Part shown: one piece after another, positions 57,864-64,000 of the stretch
Layout of the letters: each line of letters starts with the position of its first letter
Numbering within the stretch: position 1 is the stretch's first letter
Source: Planococcus sp. PAMC 21323
GTDB lineage: Bacteria > Bacillota > Bacilli > Bacillales_A > Planococcaceae
Length of the DNA stretch: 64,000 nucleotides
Assembly (NCBI RefSeq): GCF_000785555.1
Contig: NZ_CP009129.1
Span: 2,418,001-2,482,000 of the forward strand
Direction: 5' to 3'
Translations under genes and position numbers: made by a program
The notes under the pieces: generated by a model
What the model was told of the DNA's origin: nothing
The model's input: only the letters and a program-made list of their open reading frames with translations
Databases searched by the model: none

Positions 57864-58434
57864 CCGTATATCCCTCCCGTGATTGAACAAGCTCACGATT
57901 ATAGCGTGCACGTTCACCACCAATTAATTTTGGTCGTGTCGTTGCGGAAGCCACAATCGCTTCACCTACTAGTTTAACAGAAGTACGTAACGGAACGGCA
58001 ACTCTTTTTAAATGCATGCCAATCATTGTTTGTCCAATATCTATTCCCGCATGCGCCTGAATTTCCTCTACCACTACCGGATCAATCATCTTACTAAATG
58101 CATGTGCACTCAGCGATCCGCCCGCTTTTGGTGCCGGAATAACAGCGACAGGCTCCCAACCATATTTTTCAGCTGCTCGACGTTCTACTGTCAAAGCTCG
58201 GTTAATATGTTCACAACCTTGGAACGCTAAAAAAAGATGGTGGCGAGCTGCGAATTTTTCTAGAGGTTCAAACAAACTTTCTGCAATATCAAGTCCGCCG
58301 CCTGTTCCGATGCGCTTACCTGCTACTTCTGATGTTGAACAGCCGACTACAAACACTTGGCCTTTCCTGAACTCGATCTGCTGCTCAAATTCGCTTAAAA
58401 CCTCTTCAAGTTGCAATTGCCATAAAGTTTGCAT
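57850..58434 (-). CDS. ywlG: TIGR01440 family protein (YwlG)
   Basis: 194 aa. '[16 protein letters not shown]', [12 protein letters not shown] and [13 protein letters not shown] are the signature of this Firmicute family; structure-based suggestions exist but the function is unknown. AAGGAGGAG site. Between rpiB and glyA, as in Bacillus, with 12-14 bp junctions, so cotranscribed. Confidence 0.9.
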   Translation of the reverse strand: MQTLWQLQLEEVLSEFEQQIEFRKGQVFVVGCSTSEVAGKRIGTGGGLDIAESLFEPLEKFAARHHLFLAFQGCEHINRALTVERRAAEKYGWEPVAVIPAPKAGGSLSAHAFSKMIDPVVVEEIQAHAGIDIGQTMIGMHLKRVAVPLRTSVKLVGEAIVASATTRPKLIGGERARYNRELVQSREGYTDGID

Positions 58435-58446
58435 GTCGACTCCTCC

Positions 58447-58884
58447 TTATTTTTCGAGGTCTGTGATTTTTTGAATGCGTTTTTCGTGTCTGCCGCCTTC
58501 AAATTCTTCAGTCAACCAAGTTTGAGCTATTTCACGAGCAAGTCCTGGACCAATTACACGCTCACCCATCGCTAAAATATTAGAATCATTATGCCCTCTT
58601 GTCGCTTTTGCACTGAAGACATCATGAACAAGTGCACAACGAATGCCTTTGACTTTGTTGGCAGAGATGGACATGCCGATACCTGTTCCACAAATCAAAA
58701 TTCCACGATCAAATTCTCCACTTGCTACACGATCTGCTACAGGTTTTGCATAATCTGGATAGTCTACTGAATCGTCAGTATGTGGACCAAAGTCTTGGTA
58801 TTCGATACCAATTTCATTCATTAAGTTAACGATTTCTTTACGCAGGTTATTGCCGCCGTGATCTGATGAGATTGCCACTTTCAT
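58447..58884 (-). CDS. rpiB: Ribose-5-phosphate isomerase B
   Basis: 145 aa. SSDHGG at the start, GILICGTGIGMSISANK with the catalytic Cys, and RGHNDSNILAMGERV. Interconverts ribose-5-P and ribulose-5-P (or a related aldose phosphate). GAGGG site before ATG. Confidence 0.95.
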   Translation of the reverse strand: MKVAISSDHGGNNLRKEIVNLMNEIGIEYQDFGPHTDDSVDYPDYAKPVADRVASGEFDRGILICGTGIGMSISANKVKGIRCALVHDVFSAKATRGHNDSNILAMGERVIGPGLAREIAQTWLTEEFEGGRHEKRIQKITDLEK

Positions 58885-58991
58885 AATAAACCCTCTTTTC
58901 TTGAAATCAAATTTATAGATCCGTAAAAGCGGCTTTGTCGAATTATGCCGAAAACCTTTTACGCTTTAAATCAATTCTACCATTTTCACGC

Positions 58992-59029
58992 AAAAAAGAC
59001 AGACTAGCCTCTCGGATTGTCTGCCTTTC
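58992..59029 (-). terminator. Terminator of ywlE
   Basis: AAAGACAGAC / GTCTGCCTTT with one mismatch and A-run outside. Confidence 0.75.
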
Positions 59030-59031
59030 GT

Positions 59032-59460
59032 TTACGCTATTTTCATGATTAGTTTATCAATTAGCAATTTTAACTCTTGAAACGTTTTTTCATAAAGTGG
59101 AATTGGTCCCCCATATGGATCACTAACATCCTCTGTTGAACCAGCCGCAAATTCTTTTATAGTAAAAAGCTTTGTTGCTATTTCCGGATAAGCTTGTAAT
59201 ATTGCTGTTTTATGAGAGTTGGTCATTGTCAACACAAGTTCTGCCCACTCCAAATTTTCACTACTTAATGGTTTTGAAGTATGACTAAAAGAGATTTGTT
59301 GTTGGTTTAATACCGACTGCGCATTTTCAGAAAGAGGGGCTGTTCCTGCAAATATACCTGCAGAACGAGCTTCTACTCCTTCTACTTTTTTGGCGGTCAA
59401 AATTGCTTCGGCCATCGGACTGCGGCATGTATTCCCTGTACAAACAAAAAGAATTTTCAT
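59032..59460 (-). CDS. ywlE: Protein arginine phosphatase YwlE
   Basis: 142 aa low-molecular-weight phosphatase. The active-site loop is VCTGNTCRSPMAEA. The Thr after GN, in place of Ile/Leu, is what makes YwlE specific for phospho-arginine, opposing the kinase McsB. The general acid Asp is in DPYGG. Position next to rpiB agrees. AAAGGAGAGG site. A terminator separates it from rpiB. Confidence 0.93.
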   Translation of the reverse strand: MKILFVCTGNTCRSPMAEAILTAKKVEGVEARSAGIFAGTAPLSENAQSVLNQQQISFSHTSKPLSSENLEWAELVLTMTNSHKTAILQAYPEIATKLFTIKEFAAGSTEDVSDPYGGPIPLYEKTFQELKLLIDKLIMKIA

Positions 59461-59481
59461 TGTGCCTCTCCTTTCACCTAA

Positions 59482-60474
59482 TCAACTAAACCACTTGTGG
59501 TCTGCAGCTTTTTCAAGTCTGTTCATTAAAGCATCTTGGTCTTGTCCATCCGATTTAACTGTCGCCAAAATCAAATCGATGTTTGCTAAATCACAATCTC
59601 GCAAACTAGCATATAAACTTTCCATCGATAATGGGAAATTAAAATCCGCAATTGGATAATCCATTTCACTAATAACCGCTACACGCTTTCCTTTTTCTTG
59701 GACATGTTGGATCGCTTTTTCAATCAACCCTTTTTTGTCTTCAATCAAATATAAAGGTGCGGTCGGTGCATAATGCATATATTTCATGCCTGGTGATTTG
59801 GGCACATTGTCTTTATTTCCAGACGATGTACGAATTGTTCCGATCACTGTTTCGATTTGCTCTTTTGTTATTTTCCCTGGGCGCAATATAACGGGTGGTT
59901 CACAAGTCATGTCTAAAACCGTAGATTCAATGCCAATTTCTGTAGCTCCACCATCTAAAATTAACGGAATTCTTCCTTCCATGTCGTGAAGAACATGTTT
60001 TGCCAATGTCGGACTTGGCTTCCCACTCGTATTTGCACTTGGTGCAGCTAAAGGTAATTTTACTCTTTGCAATAATTTTAATGCGACGGGATGGTTTGGA
60101 ACTCGAACTCCAACTGTTTCAAGGCTTGCTGTTACGTTACTCGCAAAAGTTTCTGGCTTTGCTTGCATAATTAACGTTAAGGCACCTGGCCAAAAAGCAT
60201 CCATACATTGCAATGCTTTTGGAGAAACTTCCTGGACATAATTTAATGCCGATTCTTTTGAATCAACGTGAACAATTAAAGGATTATCTGCTGGACGTCC
60301 CTTTGCTTCAAATATTTTTGCAACGGCTTCAAAGTTTGTTGCATCTGCCCCTAATCCATAAACTGTCTCAGTTGGAAAAGCGACAACTTCGCCTATTTCC
60401 AATTTACCAACAGCCTGTGCATAACTTTTTTCTTCATCCACATTTTTATCCACAACAATCATTTCCGTTTTCAC
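59482..60474 (-). CDS. tsaC: L-threonylcarbamoyladenylate synthase (Sua5/YwlC type)
   Basis: 330 aa two-domain Sua5 form: TsaC catalytic domain (~15-215; AFPTETVYGLGADA, KGRPADNPLIVHV, PSANTSGKPSPT) and C-terminal Sua5 domain (~225-330). Makes the intermediate for the t6A37 modification of tRNA. GTG 60474 has AGGAGTT upstream, so the longer frame to 60519 is unlikely. Its 5' end lies within a DnaA-box cluster. ywlD, found between it and ywlE in Bacillus, is missing. Confidence 0.95.
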   Translation of the reverse strand: MKTEMIVVDKNVDEEKSYAQAVGKLEIGEVVAFPTETVYGLGADATNFEAVAKIFEAKGRPADNPLIVHVDSKESALNYVQEVSPKALQCMDAFWPGALTLIMQAKPETFASNVTASLETVGVRVPNHPVALKLLQRVKLPLAAPSANTSGKPSPTLAKHVLHDMEGRIPLILDGGATEIGIESTVLDMTCEPPVILRPGKITKEQIETVIGTIRTSSGNKDNVPKSPGMKYMHYAPTAPLYLIEDKKGLIEKAIQHVQEKGKRVAVISEMDYPIADFNFPLSMESLYASLRDCDLANIDLILATVKSDGQDQDALMNRLEKAADHKWFS

Positions 60475-60562
60475 TCGAACAACTCCTATTTTTAAGGGTT
60501 TTTCACTTTTTACCCACAATCTGTGGATAAAAACATGTGGTTTGTGCGTAATTTGTGTATAA
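60434..60562. promoter_or_regulatory. DnaA-box cluster at tsaC-prmC
   Basis: Exact TTATNCACA boxes: 60446-60454 (+), 60522-60530 (-) and 60554-60562 (-, TTATACACA). One-mismatch boxes: 60434-60442 (+), 60510-60518 (+) and 60543-60551 (-). Six sites in 129 bp. Confidence 0.75.
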
Positions 60563-60563
60563 A

Positions 60564-61421
60564 CTACTCAATTATCGCAAAAACCATTCGGTCGTTTTTG
60601 TTGATATCTTTTTTACAATAAATAATCGCTTCTGGAAAAGCCTCTTTTAGCATCTTTTCTACCGCCGCACCTTGTTGATAACCTATTTCAAATCCGATAA
60701 TTCCAGGTTTATTTAGCAATTCCGGAATTTGTTTCGCCATTTTTTCATAAAGAGCTAATCCTTCATTATCTGCAAACAATGCATGATGCGGTTCAAAATC
60801 GCGAACACTATCTGATAATCCTGGCGCTTCTGTATAAGCAATATAAGGAGGATTAGATAAAATAACATCCCACTTTTGGTTTTCGATCGGCTTTGTTAAA
60901 TCACCTAATCGAAAATCGATTTCAGCATTCAACTCTTCTGCATTTTGTGTAGCTGTTTTTAGCGCAGGCTCAGAGATATCTGTAGCTGTAACTTGCGCTT
61001 GTGGCAATTCACATTTCATTGTAATGGCGATAACGCCACTCCCTGTGCCAATATCAGCAATAGCTATTTCTTTTTTTGTCAGATGTCGATCAATCAGTCG
61101 CAGTGTTTCTTCTATTAACTCTTCTGTTTCTGGTCTTGGAATTAAAACATCTGCGTTAACATGAAACGATCTGCCGTAAAACTCTTCCGTACCCGTTAAA
61201 TGTTGAACAGGAATTCCTTTTGCATGCTTTTCAATATTTGCCCAAAAATTTTCTAGTTGTGTTTCATTTATTTCATCACGCATCGATGCGATCAACCCGG
61301 AATAAGAAAGACCTAGTTCATGTTGGAGAAGAATACGCGCTCCTCCTTCTTCACGGCCGTGTTCCAGTAAAAAAGAAGAAGCCCTCTTCAGGGCCTCATA
61401 AACGTACTTAAGCTTGGTCAT
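60564..61421 (-). CDS. prmC: Peptide chain release factor N5-glutamine methyltransferase
   Basis: 285 aa. Methylates the GGQ glutamine of release factors. SAM motif [14 protein letters not shown] and catalytic NPPY (LSNPPYIAY). ATG 61421 ([11 protein letters not shown]) lies inside the end of prfA, a 14-bp overlap, which fits coupling with its substrate gene. The longer frame to 61457 lies wholly in prfA. Confidence 0.95.
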   Translation of the reverse strand: MTKLKYVYEALKRASSFLLEHGREEGGARILLQHELGLSYSGLIASMRDEINETQLENFWANIEKHAKGIPVQHLTGTEEFYGRSFHVNADVLIPRPETEELIEETLRLIDRHLTKKEIAIADIGTGSGVIAITMKCELPQAQVTATDISEPALKTATQNAEELNAEIDFRLGDLTKPIENQKWDVILSNPPYIAYTEAPGLSDSVRDFEPHHALFADNEGLALYEKMAKQIPELLNKPGIIGFEIGYQQGAAVEKMLKEAFPEAIIYCKKDINKNDRMVFAIIE

Positions 61422-62487
61422 TATTGAGACTTTCCATACGAGCAGATTGCTCTTCAATGATTAATGCATCGATAATTTCATCCATTTTCCCTTGCAAAAT
61501 CTGATCTAACTTTTGAATCGTCAAGCCGATTCGGTGGTCAGTTACACGGTTTTGAGGGAAATTATATGTGCGAATTCGTTCAGAACGGTCGCCCGTTCCG
61601 ACTGCTGATTTACGGACTGCATCGTACTCAGCTTGTGCTTCTTGCTGGAATTTTTCATAAACACGCGCACGCAATACTTTCATTGCACTTGCTTTGTTTT
61701 TGATTTGTGATTTCTCATCTTGACATGTTACTACTGTATTCGTCGGAATATGCGTCAAACGAACAGCTGACATTGTCGTGTTTACCGATTGTCCACCTGC
61801 TCCAGAAGATGCATAAGTATCTGTACGAATATCATTTTCATGAATATCTACTTCTACTTCTTCAACTTCCGGCAAACAAGCCACTGTAGCCGTTGAAGTA
61901 TGGATACGTCCGCCTGATTCTGTTTCCGGAACGCGTTGAACGCGGTGAGCGCCGTTTTCATATTTCATTTTTGAATAGGCGCCTTTACCGGTAATCATAA
62001 AGACGATTTCTTTAAAGCCGCCAAGTCCAGTTGGATTTGAATCCATCACTTGCACTTTCCAGCCATTCGATTCAGCAAAACGCGTGTACATACGGTATAA
62101 GTCTCCTGCGAACAATGCCGCTTCGTCCCCACCTGCTGCTCCACGGATTTCCATAATAACGTTTTTGTCATCGTTCGGATCTTTTGGAATCAATAATTTG
62201 TGAAGACGTTCTTCCACCACAGAAACCTGTTGGTCGAGTTCGTTCACTTCTTCTTTGACCATTTCGCGCATATCGGCATCCATTTTCTCGTCAAACATTG
62301 CTTTGGCTTCAGCCAATTGCGTTGTTAAATCTTTGTATTCACGGTAACTTTCAACCGTTTCTTGTAAGTCTGATTGTTCTTTTGAATAGTCGCGAAGTTT
62401 GTTGGTATCACTGACGATATCCGGGTCACTTAACAATTCATTTAAACGGTCATACCGATCTTCTACTGATTGTAATCGATCAAACAT
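61408..62487 (-). CDS. prfA: Peptide chain release factor 1
   Basis: 359 aa. Stop-codon recognition motif region ([12 protein letters not shown], with the catalytic GGQ) and '[19 protein letters not shown]' are diagnostic. Reads UAA and UAG. ATG 62487 ([12 protein letters not shown]) has GAGGTG upstream; the frame extends to 62565 through the edge of the repeat element, which is not coding. Confidence 0.97.
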   Translation of the reverse strand: MFDRLQSVEDRYDRLNELLSDPDIVSDTNKLRDYSKEQSDLQETVESYREYKDLTTQLAEAKAMFDEKMDADMREMVKEEVNELDQQVSVVEERLHKLLIPKDPNDDKNVIMEIRGAAGGDEAALFAGDLYRMYTRFAESNGWKVQVMDSNPTGLGGFKEIVFMITGKGAYSKMKYENGAHRVQRVPETESGGRIHTSTATVACLPEVEEVEVDIHENDIRTDTYASSGAGGQSVNTTMSAVRLTHIPTNTVVTCQDEKSQIKNKASAMKVLRARVYEKFQQEAQAEYDAVRKSAVGTGDRSERIRTYNFPQNRVTDHRIGLTIQKLDQILQGKMDEIIDALIIEEQSARMESLNNDQA

Positions 62488-62535
62488 AGGTGTCACCTCA
62501 AGTTCTAATTTTTGGTTATTTATTCTAATGAAGAA

Positions 62536-62790
62536 ATCGCTCCAGGCGGACGCTTTCGGGCTCACAGGATGTGAGTCATGCAGCAGGTGCGACAGGACGT
62601 CGCACCTGCTGCCAGGGGGGGCCGGCTTCAGCCGCTTCCCTCGCTCCGCTTAGTCCAGGGTCTTCAGCTCGTCCTAATCCCCTAGGAAAGTCATTGAACG
62701 AATGCAATTCGGCCAATGGCTTTGCGACGAAGCTAGCGAAGCGATGCAGGAGCATATCTTCGCACTTCGCCGCCTTCCGCTTTTTCTTCT
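62536..62790. repeat. GC-rich palindromic intergenic element
   Basis: The left end (62538-62557) matches 18 of 20 bases at 1395-1414. It contains a perfect 14-bp inverted repeat (GCAGCAGGTGCGAC at 62580-62593 with its complement at 62599-62612, loop AGGAC) and a smaller CTCAC-AGGAT-GTGAG hairpin (62561-62575) with a nearly identical loop. GC content is far above the neighbours. It lies between tdk and prfA; downstream 62792-62942 holds only an A/T-only stem (62892-62921) that could weakly end tdk transcription. Confidence 0.75.
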
Positions 62791-62942
62791 AAATATGCTG
62801 TAAAACTTTATAAGCAACAATTGCTTGTAATCTAAGTATGGGATATGGAGAAACGAATCAGAATCTCCGCTAGTTTGCTTTATATCTCATTAATTATTAT
62901 TGAGAATTTCAAATAATAATTGGATAGTAATTTTTTCAATAT

Positions 62943-63536
62943 CTATTCGCTAACTGTTACACCAGTTGGAACTTCGTGATGATGGCGGCAGCGTGGTTCG
63001 TATGCTTCTGAGGCACCTACTAAAATAGTTGGGTCATCTGAGCCTGCTGGCTTTCCATCGATTAAACGTTGCGTCCGGCTTGCGGGAGAACCACAAACTG
63101 TGCAAACTGCTTGAAGTTTTGTAACTTGCTCGGCGATTGCAAGTAAAGCTGGCATCGGTCCGAACGGACGACCTCTAAAGTCTTGGTCTAGTCCAGCAAC
63201 AATTACACGAAAACCGTGATTAGCGAGTTTCTGAACATTTTCGATAATCGCTTCATCGAAAAATTGCGCTTCATCTATCGCAATCACATCGAATTCATCT
63301 GTGATGTAATCCCACATTTCAGAAGAACGAGCAATGGGTAGCGCAATCACAGTTGCACCATTATGCGAAACAACCGCTTCTTTGCTATAACGGTCGTCGA
63401 TTTTTGGTTTAAATACAGCAATCTTTTGTTTTGCGAATTGAGAACGGCGGACACGGCGGATCAGTTCTTCTGATTTCCCTGAAAACATGCTGCCGCAAAT
63501 CAGTTCAACCCATCCCGTTTGTTTCATGACATACAT
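62943..63536 (-). CDS. tdk: Thymidine kinase
   Basis: 197 aa type II kinase. P-loop [20 protein letters not shown], and a zinc site with Cys in [15 protein letters not shown] and the C-terminal YEPRCRHHH. Salvages thymidine to dTMP. ATG 63536 ([11 protein letters not shown]) has AAAGGGG upstream; the frame extends to TTG 63554 within that site. Confidence 0.96.
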   Translation of the reverse strand: MYVMKQTGWVELICGSMFSGKSEELIRRVRRSQFAKQKIAVFKPKIDDRYSKEAVVSHNGATVIALPIARSSEMWDYITDEFDVIAIDEAQFFDEAIIENVQKLANHGFRVIVAGLDQDFRGRPFGPMPALLAIAEQVTKLQAVCTVCGSPASRTQRLIDGKPAGSDDPTILVGASEAYEPRCRHHHEVPTGVTVSE

Positions 63537-63862
63537 AGGTGAGACCCCTTTCAAACACTCAGTTATTTTACTCTTACCGTGGCTTTTGCTATATAAATAG
63601 ATGATGTAGATTCCTTATTAAATCAGCAAACACTCTATTTTTACCACGTAAGCTTTCTATTAATCATACCAAAATAATGCTGCATTCTGCTGATTTTTTG
63701 GCATATGTAGGTTATTTTTTCGGATTTAAAACGAAAAAAATACCCGCCAGGCGTTTTCGCGCGAGGCAGGTATAATTTTAATTGATACTTGAAAGCAAAA
63801 GACTGGATGATGGAAATTCGCAAATTGAAAATTCCCAATTCCAGTCTGACGCTTAGCAAGTA
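63537..63862. other. Intergenic region between rpmE and tdk
   Basis: 326 bp without a gene; contains the rpmE terminator. Confidence 0.6.
63729..63773 (-). terminator. Terminator of rpmE
   Basis: ACCCGCCAGGCG / CGCGAGGCAGGT imperfect GC-rich stem with a 7-base A-run outside (T-run on the minus strand). Confidence 0.75.
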
Positions 63863-64000
63863 TTACTCGTTGATTTCTTCTTTTAAGCCGTATTTTTTGT
63901 TGAAACGATCTACGCGGCCATCTGCTGCTGCGAACTTCTGACGTCCAGTGTAGAATGGATGACATTCAGAGCAAAGCTCAACGTTGATGTTTTCTTTTAC
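63863..64000 (-). CDS. rpmE: 50S ribosomal protein L31, 3' part
   Basis: Partial: 45 codons plus stop are inside the window; the start lies beyond base 64000. Reads [17 protein letters not shown] and continues to KEEINE. The CxxC pair and [10 protein letters not shown] are the L31 signature of the zinc-binding form; the preceding Cys residues, if present, are outside. Upstream of tdk, as in Bacillus. Confidence 0.95.
   Translation of the reverse strand, partial: VKENINVELCSECHPFYTGRQKFAAADGRVDRFNKKYGLKEEINE

Noticed and set aside
63641-63965. Minus-strand frames of 72-79 codons near the right edge
   Set aside because: One overlaps rpmE out of frame and both run through the rpmE terminator.

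Overview
The window reads as a chromosomal segment of a low-to-moderate-GC Firmicute of the family Planococcaceae, most like Planococcus or a close relative. This rests on gene order that tracks the Bacillus subtilis ssbB-ywpF-fabZ-mbl-murAA-ywzB-atp-upp-glyA-ywlG-rpiB-ywlE-ywlC-prmC-prfA-tdk-rpmE block, on abundant SLH (S-layer homology) proteins with csaB, and on the absence of every sporulation gene (spoIID, spoIIQ, spoIIID, spoIIR) that sits inside this block in Bacillus. Genus assignment is inference; no rRNA gene is present.

Left part (1-18.3 kb): cell envelope. It starts with the 3' part of an LTA synthase-type gene. An SLH-anchored 5'-nucleotidase and a membrane acyltransferase follow. 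A leftward four-gene operon (TagA-type ManNAc transferase, MATE-type flippase, DUF5693 membrane protein, CsaB pyruvyl transferase) should build and pyruvylate the secondary cell wall polymer. That polymer holds the SLH proteins encoded alongside: a GH73 glucosaminidase, an amidase_3 amidase, a subtilisin-like protease and an NlpC/P60 endopeptidase. UDP-GlcNAc 2-epimerase (mnaA, 52.4-53.5 kb) supplies the ManNAc precursor.

Middle part (18.6-39 kb): transport and catabolism. AGCS amino-acid symporter, two M20 hydrolases (one RocB-like), a NERD protein, an EamA exporter, the PanF/YhdT pantothenate transporter, an orphan adaptor/membrane-protein pair, and a YkfA/YkfC murein-peptide recycling pair. 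Directly upstream of ykfA is a decayed dppA (D-aminopeptidase) pseudogene. After that come an unannotated 35-codon membrane microprotein, an IDEAL-domain protein and a SWIM/SNF2 helicase pair.

Right part (39-64 kb): core genes. ssbB with a new 47-aa coiled-coil partner, fabZ, mbl, murA, the complete ten-gene F1Fo ATP synthase operon, mnaA, upp, a PAS-GAF-GGDEF-EAL protein with a ruined GGDEF motif, glyA, rpiB, ywlE, tsaC/ywlC, prmC, prfA, tdk and the 3' part of rpmE.

The most unusual content is non-coding. (i) Four intergenic arrays of a 21-bp phased repeat (TAC at each unit start, palindromic cores) each lie 3' of a leftward gene. (ii) A ~122-bp hairpin repeat occurs as three tandem copies 3' of atpC and as an inverted, partly duplicated copy upstream of the atp operon, where it supplies the end of mnaA. 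(iii) A DnaA-box cluster lies at tsaC-prmC. (iv) A perfect WalR-type box precedes the SLH-NlpC/P60 gene. (v) A 20-bp terminator stem-loop is duplicated around a structured ~360-bp element at 1.3-1.7 kb.
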